This document shows positions 46,601 to 56,559 of a DNA stretch of 64,000 nucleotides, piece after piece. The stretch covers positions 208,050,011-208,114,010 of the forward strand of contig CM076189.1 in assembly GCA_038277395.1 (NCBI GenBank), given 5' to 3'. How positions within the stretch are numbered: the first letter of the stretch is position 1; every line of letters starts with the position of its first letter. This DNA comes from Dryocosmus kuriphilus (lineage: Eukaryota > Arthropoda > Insecta > Hymenoptera > Cynipidae). Below the pieces are notes generated by a model, which was not told where the DNA came from, ran no database searches, and saw nothing but the letters and a program-made list of their open reading frames with translations. Position numbers and translations under genes: made by a program.

Positions 46601-47871
46601 CCATTTGCAAAACCTTTTATCGTTGCTAGAATTTTAAGGCATCGTTCGCCAGAGTTGTTGTCGAATTTAGTGATATTATTCGGCATCAAGAAGGAGCCGA
46701 GTGAGTTTGAAGAAGATTGAAACAATGCTTCGATAACTTAGCGTGTAAAAACTGTTGGTGAAAATCGACCGAAATTAGCCATTTTCAAACCTTTTATCAT
46801 TGCTAGAATTTTAAGGCATCGTTCGCCAGAGTTGTTGTCGAATTTAGTGCTATTATTCAGCATAAGGAAGGAGCCCAAGTCATTTTGAATAAGGTTGAAA
46901 CAATTGTTCGATAACTTAGTGTGTAAAAACTGTTGTTAAAAATTTGAGAAAAATAGGCTATTTTCAAATCGATGTGGTTAGGCTTTTACTTCTCTAAAAG
47001 TGTTTGTGGAGGTGGCTTATTGAATGTATGCTGATACTTTTTATTGTAAAATGCATCAATTCTCAAATATTCGTGTTTAAGAAAATTAAATTATTTATTA
47101 TACTTTTATATTATTTTTTAAGGTTTAATAATGAGTATTTTGTTATTTTTCTTTTCTGAAACACTATTTTCACTGCCAAATAAGCTGCGATATTGCGATT
47201 AACAATTTTTGAATACTTAATGTCCTTCAACAATTGTAACTTGAAATTTAACGAAAATTTATATTGAATGCATTGATTGTATGAAATAACTAAGTAAATC
47301 ATTATTAAAAATAGCATATTCATTTACTTACCGACGAGTGCAAAATTTATTCTTGTGTTGGCTAACCGTCTGGAAGAAATTTTCGGGGACGTATTGGCTT
47401 CAATTTTTTTCTGACTAATCATGAGATTTTTTATTTAATTGTAATTTTGGTTTCTTGAAAACTTGTTGTTAAGCGGTGACACTTGTTATCTTTACTCTAG
47501 TGGAAGAAAATTTTAATTCTCACCTCTACTTACACTAGAAATTTCACTTGCACGTAACTTAATGATGATTTAGTTATTTTATTTGCATTTTCTATTTACA
47601 ATTGGGCTTGTCAACTTATTTTGATTTGTGATTTTGAATATTTCTGTTAAATATGGATAGGTTATGTTTATCTGTGTTTATTTGAATCTGACAGTTCCAC
47701 CATTTTGGAAATTTGAAATTTTTGGACCTTTTTAGCGGTAAATTTAAAATTAATGAAAATAACACCCTGTTCAACTTCTTTTTCCAGTACACCTGTGTAA
47801 AAAGGGTTGCATTTTCTACTATTGTTTTATACACTATACTGCCTATGACTGGTTGACTCGAGTCCTTACTG
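43690..47871. mobile_element. 4.18-kb giant foldback element
   Basis: The outer ends are cagtaaggactcgagtcaac and its exact complement, each preceded or followed by a (TA)n run, so TA is the probable target. The arms are over 1 kb (about 43690-44720 and 46841-47871) and almost identical. The two small open frames of the left arm (43727-43945 and 44239-44454) recur in the right arm (47616-47834 and 47111-47323). One is an exact copy and the other differs by one substitution and a codon-sized gap. Inward of the arms are repeat monomers, direct from 44640 to about 46280 and inverted from about 46325 to 46840. No transposase is encoded. CAGT ends with TA targets suggest mobilisation by a Tc1/mariner/pogo-type enzyme. 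Confidence 0.9.
44640..46840. repeat. Two-type array of about 180-bp monomers inside the foldback element
   Basis: Type A monomers contain ggtcgattttcaccaacag and cactcggctccttc (starts near 44807, 45165, 45520, 45701, 46060). Type B contain gtcaaatttttaacgacgg and aatgtcggccccaag (near 44986, 45346, 45885, 46240). Both share tctggcgatcgatgccttaa. A and B mostly alternate, giving a unit of about 360 bp, with one A-A doublet near 45520/45701. Orientation flips at about 46285-46325. Confidence 0.85.
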
Positions 47872-47888
47872 TATATATATATATATAC

Positions 47889-47990
47889 TCATTGTCTAAT
47901 AAAGGTTCATATTGAAAAAAAAATCTTACATCAGTACTAATTTCCCTTCTATTTTATTCCTTTCATTGTAATTTTATTATTTTAATCTTT
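47889..47990. repeat. Flank duplication, right copy
   Basis: Second copy of 43244-43350, lying directly beyond the (TA)n run at the right end of the foldback element. Confidence 0.85.
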
Positions 47991-49955
47991 CATTTGCATT
48001 ATCATTTGCAATCTTTAAAATATTAATTTTTAGCGTCGAAAAATCTTCAATAACAGGGGATTTTTATTTTTTAGGTTTCATTAAAATAGGAAATTGAAAA
48101 ATTTTCTAAACAGCTGATGCGAAACGTAATTTAAATTTTAAAGTCGCGAAAATAATTTATTATTATTAATTAGAATTAAAATATTTATACTCGGACATAT
48201 TAAATTTTGGAAAACATTGGAAAATTAAATAATTCTCGAATTTCTTCACAGCCGATTTCTTATATTCGCTATTTTTATAACAGAAACCAAAAATGTTTTA
48301 ACTTTGCAGAAACCAAATGTGGATAGCCTTTTGCGCCTTTTGGCTCGTTTAAAGCTCAGCTCTCATAATAACCGATGACGTATTCACGCGATTTGACGCG
48401 GTTGCCATGGAAACGATGAAAAGATGAAGAGGGCAGCACCTCGATATGGGCTAAAGCGGTAGTATCCCCACTACAAAACGTCCCCACTCTTGACCCTCGC
48501 TGCATCTAGTTAAAATATCTTTGCTAATACTCAAACTTTACTTCTATAAACCATATAATTGGAATATGATAAAGTTAGTATAGCTGTGTAGAAGAATATA
48601 AATTAATTAAGAAAATAATTGGCAGAACATCTTAAAGAATTAAGATTTAGAGTAGATATAGGCATGCGTACGTTAGGATGGAAGAAACGAGGATTAGGCC
48701 CAACCCCCTGGTGGTGGGGAGAGGACCGACAGCCACCCCTGCGTGGGTGAACATCGGCAGAGATCGCCAGAGTTTGAAACCGCGCGGTACTGGACTCTCT
48801 TATACGAACACGGAGCTTCTGAATAAAACTTGAGAATTTGCATCCCGCAATTTTGGCTTTTTTATTTCAATTCTTAATTACTTGCAGCGGGACTTTTCCA
48901 GCACTTTCAACACGACGCGGGGTGAACTCCAGTTCTTAGCGGCAGAACCTTCATCCCTTTCGGCGGTAAACTCCATTGAACATCGTTGATTCCAAACAAC
49001 TTAAATTTGAATTTCACGCTCGAATAAATTACGGGCATCACATCACCCGTAAGCTGCTGCCACCTGGCGACGCGACGGCTGGAATTTCAAATTTCAAATA
49101 CAATTGCATGGTGTAAATGTCAATGTAGTATTGTTATCTTGTGCAGAAATGATTACAAATGCTGCCTTGAAGTATTGTTCAATATTGAATGAAATTATTT
49201 ATCTTGCCATATAGGTGGATATTGCTTACTTCAAGAGTTGATCATATATCAGGAATTACCCTCAAAATTAATTGTTGCGGACAATTTTTCTGCTGTTGAA
49301 AATATTCAAATTATGCGACGAAAATCTGTGGATTATACGAAAATATGCGGTGAAAAAAAATGAGAACTATAAGCTGAAAATAATCTATGCAGGCCTAAAT
49401 ATATTACCTCTTTTTATCATAAATACTAGCATTATTTCATTTTTACGTTTATAAATAGAAAAGAACAAGTTTTTAGTTTTTAGGTAGTAAAATATTTATT
49501 TTGAAAAAATATAGGAACACCTATATTGACTATATTGACTCGCAGTTACATGTGATTTTGTAAAGTACAACGACGGAGAAGACGCATCACGTAGAATCGT
49601 GTAAAGAAGGTAAGCACTGAACACTATTCTCTCTTTAGAAGAACAATATTTCTCAATTGTTTCAATATTTATTGTCACCAAAAAGTTCCTTGAGCTGCTC
49701 TCCTCACAAGCATCAGGGTCGATTATAGAACTCGGGGATTCCAGAAACAACTGATATTTTAAAAATCTGCAAGAATATTTTGAAGATTAGTACCGGTTTC
49801 TGCAGACGAATTGAATCCAATCCAAAAATTCGAAATAAAGGGCAAAATCGTAAGTAGGAATGTAATACAAAATTAATAGAAAACTTTCCAAATTTTAATG
49901 AAAGACAGTTTTTAAAAATAAGATACCAAAAAATATTTTTCAAATATCACAAATA
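47991..49955. other. Intergenic DNA with a possible LTR remnant
   Basis: No gene recognised. From about 48660 to 49080 the sequence is GC-richer, contains an aataaa signal (near 48824) and then gagaatttgcatcccgc and gcagcgggacttttcc, the look of the end of a long terminal repeat plus leader. No second repeat copy is present, so this stays tentative. The open frames at 49272-49454 and 49496-49943 have no family features. Confidence 0.35.
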
Positions 49956-50119
49956 TAGTCTGTTCCAGAAGACAAGGTACGCGTTTTCTCGAAAAGTTTC
50001 AAAGATTTTTTTTTCTTTCTTTTTTGGCCTGACTGTACGTTTGAAGGGCTAAGCTAAGGCAGAACCGCTGATTCGCTTCATTCTCGTTCGATGTGTCAGA
50101 TATTGCATAAGATTGTGCA

Positions 50120-50840
50120 ATGAGTGCTGTATACGCTAAACGTTTTGAGGCTGTGTTTTTGTGCACCAATAAACGCGGACCACATCTTCCGTACTCAGCC
50201 GCTGCTAAAGTATTTAAAAAGTTTAAGCACTTCGTGCAAATGTGGATGGAGCGGTATAGGTACACAAAAACAGTCGACGATCTGCTGGGAAGAGAGGAGA
50301 AATGACAAGCGTCTACACCCCAACTGCAAGTTTTGCACTCGGGTACGGTCGGCAAGTTTCGTGTGGGTTGGAAAGGGGGTTGGAAAGGGGGTTGGAAAGG
50401 GGCTTGCAATTTTTAGATACAAATCCATGACTCTTACAAAATTCAAAACGGACGCTACGTCGCGTACTGAAGGAGACCGATCAAACATCAAACACGAAAA
50501 AAACAATCGCGCGCTATGAGAATTGGAGTCTGGACGCCGATCCAACACGAAACTTGTCGACCGTACCCGAGTGCAAAACTTGCAGTCGGGGTGTAGATGC
50601 TTCTGGAGAAATGTGAGCAACGTCGAGTAAGGAGGATAAGGCGATCATCGCACTGTTCAAGCGCAACCCAGCTCTGCGGCTGCGCGAAGCCAAAGCTAAG
50701 CTAGCGGCAAGGGACTAGAGGTTAGTATAAACACCATAAGACGCAGATTAGCTGAGGCAAAAGTGCAGTACCGTAGCACGAGGCAGAAACCCCTGCTCTC
50801 AGAGGTTCAAATGCAAAAACGCTTGGTATGGGCTGTTTCG
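50120..50840 (+). pseudogene. Tc1-like transposase, N-terminal half
   Basis: Starts MSAVYAKRFEAVFLCTN at 50120 and runs through the first helix-turn-helix to KTVDDLLGREEK. It is then split by the MITE at 50305-50604 and resumes as SKEDKAIIALFKRNPALRLR and VSINTIRRRLAEAKVQYRST (second helix-turn-helix) to KRLVWA near 50838. Besides the insertion there are stops and a frameshift (tag at 50716, shift near 50718). The DDE domain continues only after 53889. Confidence 0.85.
50305..50604. mobile_element. 300-bp MITE inserted in the Tc1 transposase
   Basis: A 9-bp direct repeat ggagaaatg flanks it (50296-50304, 50605-50613). Terminal inverted repeats of about 65 bp begin acaagcgtctacacc at the left and agaagcatctacacc on the complement of the right, and both continue with tgcaagttttgcactcgggt. 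The inside has a triplicated ggttggaaaggg. A 9-bp duplication points to an MuDR/foldback-type rather than a Tc1-type mobiliser (inference). Confidence 0.9.
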
Positions 50841-51359
50841 TTGAAACTCCAGTCGATTCACCATGAACAAGGCTGGGATTCAAATTATTAAATTCAAATA
50901 TTCCGAAAAGAAAGTAATGGAAAGTATTTACGTTAGATGGAAGTATCTACTTCTAATGTTGAAGGAATATGAACAGGTCAGAAATAAATAAACAAATTTG
51001 AGGAAAAAAAAGCAACGTGCAAAAAAACCCCTTAATTGAACAACAGACGACGACATACAACAAGCAAATTGTACGACCACAATTTTATTATTTAATAAAG
51101 TTACAATGCGGACAAATTCACAAAAGGAAATGCGCAGCACTGCAAAAGATTCGTTCACCACGTGAGGATGAACGAGAAGTTACTCTCACTTGCGGGAGAG
51201 CGCAGATTCATTTACTGTGCGACGGTAAATGCAATGATACTGTGCGGAGTTGTCAGCTCCTGACACAGTAAAATGCGTCCCCGATGGGCAGTTGACAAAA
51301 CGTCATGTGATGCGACCCAGTCACGTGCAGAATGTATCCCTGGAATGACTCGACCCACG
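50841..51359. other. First part of the insert in the Tc1 element
   Basis: No gene recognised. The open frame at 51017-51271 has no family features. Confidence 0.4.
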
Positions 51360-52045
51360 CGGTCACATGAGTCGACCGCCACGTGCTAACTCACGCCGTC
51401 CTGCAACGCTCAATTTATCACGGGTTAAACGAAACCGCACACACGAACTCATGAATCGACGGCCACGTGCTAAGCCACGCGTACCTGTAACACCCAATCT
51501 ATTACGCGTTATAACGAAACAGCACACATAAACTCACGAGTCGACCGTCACGTGCTATAACCCACGCGTACCTGCAACGCCCAATTTATTACGCGTTAAA
51601 ATGAAACCGCACACATAAACTCACGAGTCGACCGCCACGTGCTAACCCACGCGTATCTGCAACGCCCAATTTATTACGCGTTATAACGAAACCGCACACA
51701 TAAACTCACGAGTCGACCGTCACGTGCTATAACCCACGCGTACCTGCAACGCTCAATTTATTACGCGTTAAAACGAAACCGCACACACAATTACGAATCG
51801 AATCGACCGCCACGTGCTAACCCACGCGTACCTGCAACGCCCAATTCATTACGCGTTAAAACGAAACCACACACATAAACTCACGAGTCGACCGCCACGT
51901 GATAACCCACGCGAACCTGCAACACCCAATCTATTACATGTTAAACGAAACCGCACACACAACTCACGAATCGACCGCCACGTGCTAACCCACGGGTACC
52001 CAAAAATGCTCAATTTATCACGTGTGAAACCCGACCGTGTCCGCG
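51360..52045. repeat. Minisatellite of about 85-bp units, eight copies
   Basis: Units are marked by ccacgtgctaacccacgcg near 51384, 51463, 51547, 51633, 51719, 51808, 51893 and 51977, followed by ctgcaacgcccaatttatta, cgcgtta, acgaaaccgcacac and ctcacgagtcgacc. Most units contain the palindromes cacgtg, acgcgt and gtcgac. Units of 83 and 86-89 bp partly alternate (with gctataaccc or gctaaccc). Confidence 0.9.
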
Positions 52046-52524
52046 TTACGCATTAAGCACTTTGACTCCACTGTTGGCGAAGGTGCGGTGAAAACCAAAA
52101 GCCCTGCCAACGATACACTGCGAGAAAATGCAAAAGGGAAACCGCGCACTCGTGATTACTTATCTTTTAGCTGAAGCAGGTCACCGTCTCCAGTCGAACC
52201 TGGAACTGCTGATCTGCGTTGCTGAATTCTGCCCCGCTACGTCCGTCCGATGTGAAGGCTGCTGCTAGAAGAAAGAATAAAACCGCCTCATGGCCTGACC
52301 AAACCTCTCGCACCATTAGTTGCGCCCTCTTTTTTCTCTCGTTTTTCCCGCGATTCTTACGGAGCCAATTGAGCCCCCGGATCGTAAAACTCGCCGAGCG
52401 CTCGAACTCGAGAAAAAGTATTGTCCGCTGTGCTGATTTTGGCCATAACTCGAATTTGAATTTTGAAGACTATTCCTTATAGATAATTTGATTGCGCATC
52501 TTTTTCTCGTAAGAAAAATGATTG
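52046..52524. other. Spacer between minisatellite and palindrome
   Basis: No gene or repeat partner recognised. Confidence 0.4.
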
Positions 52525-53440
52525 TATCTCTTACGGTTTTCGAAATATTTACAAAAAACACGTTTTTTGAGAATTGAATTTTTCAATCTTTTTTTCACTT
52601 CAACTCACTCTACATAAGTCAATTTTCAATATTTCTTAATGAGATTTGCAGGATATATAAGGCAATATGTCCTGAAAACTACCAAAAAAAGAAAAAGTTG
52701 TCTTTTGTTATTAGGAAAATATTTGTTAATTTTTATGTAAGGAATTGCAAGAAACATGGATAAAAATTTTCAAGCGCTTCGGGAGTCAAACGAATTTTAA
52801 GAAAGCGAAAAGTGTCAGCGACAAAGTTTTTCACTAGCACCTGAACTAGTTTTTTGGTAAGTTTTACTTTATTCGAATAAGTAGATAACAAATGCTTAAT
52901 GTTTTTCTGTGACAATCCATGGATTTCCCACGCGTAAGTTGCAGCGAAGTTTGCAGCGATATAAACGGACGTGAGACTACAGAGACCATATTCAAACTGA
53001 TTGGTATCTGTTTATATCGCTGCAGCTTACGCGTGAGAAATCCATGGGTTGTCGCAGTAAAACATTAACCATTTTTTATCTAATTATTCGGTTGAAGTAA
53101 AATTTTCCAAAAAAATAGTTGAGACCCTAATGAAAAACCTTGTCGCGGACACTTTTTGATTTCTTAAAATTCGTTCGACTCCCGAAGTGTGTGAAAATTT
53201 TTATCCACGTTTCTTGCAATTCCTTACATAAAAATTAACAACTATTTTCCTAATAATAAAAGTCAACTTTTCCTTTCTTTGTACTTTTGAGGACATATTG
53301 CGTTATATCCCCTGCAAATTTCGTCAAGAAATATTGAAAATTGACTTATTTAGAGCGAGTTGAAGTGAAAAAAAGATTGAAAAGTTCAATTCTCAAAAAA
53401 CGAGTTTCTTGTAAATATTTCGAAAACTGTTACGATTACG
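52525..53440. repeat. Large palindrome, arms of about 440 bp
   Basis: Left arm 52525-52966, right arm about 52990-53437, loop about 25 bp. Pairs include acacgttttttgagaattga with its complement near 53390, tcaatatttcttaatgaga, ttacttta-type segments and aatccatggatttcccacgcg near the centre. Identity is high (about 85-90 percent by eye). There is no coding capacity in the arms. Confidence 0.85.
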
Positions 53441-53888
53441 TTTACGATTGGAACCATCGACCAATCAGCGTGCAACACGATCCGGTCCCGGTTCGGGTTG
53501 CGCGTTTAGGTTTTCTCTCTATTTTCAACCGCGACGATTTCAACCGTAGCCAATCACAGCGGTCGATGAAGTCATGTGATTCATCAGCTGTTGCCAGCTA
53601 CCTTGAGAAAAATACTCATTACATTGTCCTCTTTCTCTTTTACTCTCTTCTTCGATAATAATGAATACCATAAGCAGACACACTAATTTTCGTTTTTTTT
53701 AGTGATTATTCTTCGTCCATAATGATGACAAAACACGAAAACACAATACACGAAAATAACAGTGACGGCAATCGTGGGTAGAAACCGGTGCACCGTGCGC
53801 ATGGACCGGACCGTCAATCGTAACCGTAATCGTAACCAGGAACCGTTCGTCTGAATACGGCTTTAGAGCGAATTGGCGCCCCGTTCCC

Positions 53889-54422
53889 TTGTCTCTTACG
53901 CATAGTCGCGACTCAAAATTGACGCCCGATCGGTGGTCAAATGTAATTTTTTCCGACGAAGCGTCCTTTTGGGCATGGATTCCCATAAAACGTGCCTGGT
54001 CAGGCTGTGGTGGGCGTTTCCTCCAGCGAACTGTTAAACACCCCATAAAGGTCCATGTTTGGGGATGCTTCTCACAGCGCGGTTTTGGCTGTTTAGAGCT
54101 TTTTACTGAAAACCTGAGCGCTCAAAGAATGGTCAAAATCTACAAACATGGTCTTCTGAAGTCTGCAGGAAAGATGTTTGGAGCCAACAATGAGGTTTGG
54201 ATCCTTCAAGAGGACAACGACCCTAAACATCGCAGTCGCCTCTGCACGAGCTGGAAAGCGGGAAATGGCGTCGTGACCTTGGATTGGCCTTCACAATCTC
54301 CTGGTGCAAATCCAATTGAAAATGTGTGGAGTGTCGTTAAGAGAAAACTTGCAGAAAGGCGTGTATTCACCCTCAAGCAGCTCTCTCGACAAATTAGGGA
54401 GGTTTGGCGCTCTCTATCTTGA
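53889..54422 (+). pseudogene. Tc1-like transposase, C-terminal catalytic half (DD34E)
   Basis: Continues the protein started at 50120: KLTPDRWSNVIFSDEASF with the first Asp, PIKVHVWGCFSQRGFG, LQEDNDPKHRS with the second Asp, and DWPSQSPGANPIENVW with Glu 34 residues further on. The end is REVWRSLS at 54422. This half is an uninterrupted frame of 177 residues, but it has no N-terminal DNA-binding part of its own. Confidence 0.9.
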
Positions 54423-54617
54423 GAATATGCCGATAAACTAGTCGAGACCATGCCCAGAAGGTGCCAGGCCATTATCTAGAAGAACGGCGATTGGACGGTT
54501 TATTAAGTAGAGTGTGTCCTAATTTTTAAAGCGTTTTTTCATGGGAAAAAAGAAAAATGAAGTTTTATTTGAAACTTTTCGAGAAAACGCGTACCTTGTC
54601 TTGTGGAACAGACAGTA

Positions 54618-55282
54618 TTGACATATATCAAAGATCAAACTTGCGTTTCAAAGAATAAAGTAATCTTAGAACACATAGCAAGTGTTCGTTCGAAATTTCT
54701 ACTTTCAATAATTTAGATTTCATTTAAATTTCGAACTCTTGTAATTTTGAATAAAATTTATTTTTCAATACCTTGAGTTTAGAAGAAATTTAATTGTAAG
54801 TACTTTTTGAATATCGAATTGTAGTTCAACAAACAGAAATATGCGCGAAAATTAATTTCAAAGCGAACTGAAGATTTTAATTGTAAAGGGGCAGCAAATT
54901 TGGCACCGCTGTAGAACCGCTGACAGGGGCGACGACTATGAGGGGACAAAGTACTCCCCCCCCCCCCCCAATTCGGGAGGAGCCTTGCCCCCCAATATTT
55001 CAGAGATATTTTAAAATTTATTATATTGTTCGATCAGTTGGCACTCTTAGTCCCGTAATCTACACTTCTCAAGTAAAAGTATAATTTCCGGGTCTTTATA
55101 ATTTGAATTTTCCCGCGGTGAATGTCCGGGAGAGAAAGCTCCCTCTGATGGCAAAACTTCCGTGGCGTAACCTACATTCTTGTAAACTTTGGTAGAAGCT
55201 ATAGTAACATAACCAAAAAGTAATTTAATCGAATAGTTTGTAGACATGTAGTGTTAAAAATTGGTTTTTTTTTTTCATAAAA
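54618..55282. other. Spacer, with a poly(C) run
   Basis: No gene. A run of 14 C lies at about 54956-54969. Confidence 0.5.
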
Positions 55283-55826
55283 ATGGATCGCTTTATAATG
55301 TGAACTGCGAATACCGCCTCCATCGATTCAAGCAACACATCAAGATAGTCAACGAGAATCTGACAGTGATGTGCAACATTGCTCGAAAATTACGAAGACC
55401 TCTGAATTCAACCCCAGTGATTCCGACAGCGATGTGCGAAATAGTTCGAAGTCATCAAAAACTACTGGAAAATCTTTGCGTCGCTTTCGACAAGAATGGC
55501 AAAGAACGTATACGTGGCTCATTCACGATAAAGGCAAGAATTTGGTTTTTTGCAGTACATGTAAATTTGCTTCAGAAGAAGGCCTTTTGTCTTTTAGCAC
55601 AAAATCAGAAAACACTTTCATATGCACTGGATTCTCTAACTGGAAAAAGGCGATAGAAAATTTCCGAAAACATGAAAGTTCTGGCACTCATCATGAATCT
55701 GTTCTAAAAATCACATGTTCGCAAAATAAAATTAGTGTTGCTGAAAGTTTATCCAACGAACTACTGAGACAAACTCAAGAAAATCGCACGCGTTTGTTGT
55801 TGAAAATTATTTCCACAAACGCTACT
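55283..55826 (+). pseudogene. hAT (ZMYM1-type) transposase, N-terminal part
   Basis: An ATG at 55283 (MDRFI) is followed by a frameshift. The main frame then runs through SDSDVQHCSKITKTSEFNPS and a TTF-type zinc finger: RQEWQRTYTWLIHDKGKNLV, FCSTCKFA, GFSNWKKAIENFRKHESSGT HH. It ends in ENRTRLLLKIIS near 55815. Such BED/TTF fingers head a widespread group of hAT-derived proteins. The protein continues at 59706. The bases in between are an insertion. Confidence 0.85.
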
Positions 55827-56559
55827 GTAAAGTAGAGACAATAGAAATGTATTTGTAGAAAATTCCAATGAATAAACAAAGAACTATGGTGAAATTAAAT
55901 TTATTGTAAAGAAACACTTTAACAAAACTAGATGTTGACTGCTCGACAGTAGCACGATGAATGAGAGCGTTCACAAACGTACGCGTCGCTCCCTTATACC
56001 TGAGGCGTTCAAAGTTTTTCCCTCTACATTTTCTTCGAGTACTTTCCGCCTCTCCTCCCCACTCTAGCATACAGCGACGCTAGCTTTGTCCAACACAAAG
56101 GATCCTCTTTCTCTGTTTTAAACAATTTTGTTTCATGCTCACGCTTGTAAATATTAATACAATAATTTCATTCACACATTTTATTCACGAATTTACATAA
56201 CTCTCTCACGCCTCGAAGCTTTTCGGTTTCGCCCGCAGCCTAAAAAACCACAGGAAGACCAAAGGTTTTCGTGTGCTGGTTCAGACCCTCTATCTTGGAG
56301 ACTTCCTCCCTGGAGGGGCCAATCTCGGCCACAGGTCGGTGCTAGCACTTTCCTGTGCACGAATGGCTTCAAGTCCGTTCCTCTTATTCAGATTTACCGC
56401 GCACGTAAGGATTCAACCGGTGATTTCGAGCGTTCGAGAATCATATAAATCACGATATATATATATATATATATATATTTATGTTTCGCAATCCATAATC
56501 TTAATTACAAGTACCTATTTTTACAAATTCTTTTGCATTCAACACGTAGACATTATAAT

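Larger units (their letters stand above)
49956..54615 (+). mobile_element. Tc1-like element interrupted by nested insertions
   Basis: Long terminal inverted repeats: gtctgttccagaagacaagg at the left and the matching ccttgtcttgtggaacagac at the right, continuing through acgcgttttctcgaaaagtt. TA flanks both ends (49954-49955, 54616-54617). A Tc1 transposase pseudogene starts at 50120 and ends at 54422, but about 3 kb of other DNA separates its halves and a MITE sits in the first half. At 4660 bp it is about three times the size of a normal Tc1 element. Confidence 0.9.

Noticed and set aside
51360..52045. CRISPR-like array
   Set aside because: Tandem units of nearly constant sequence with no spacers.
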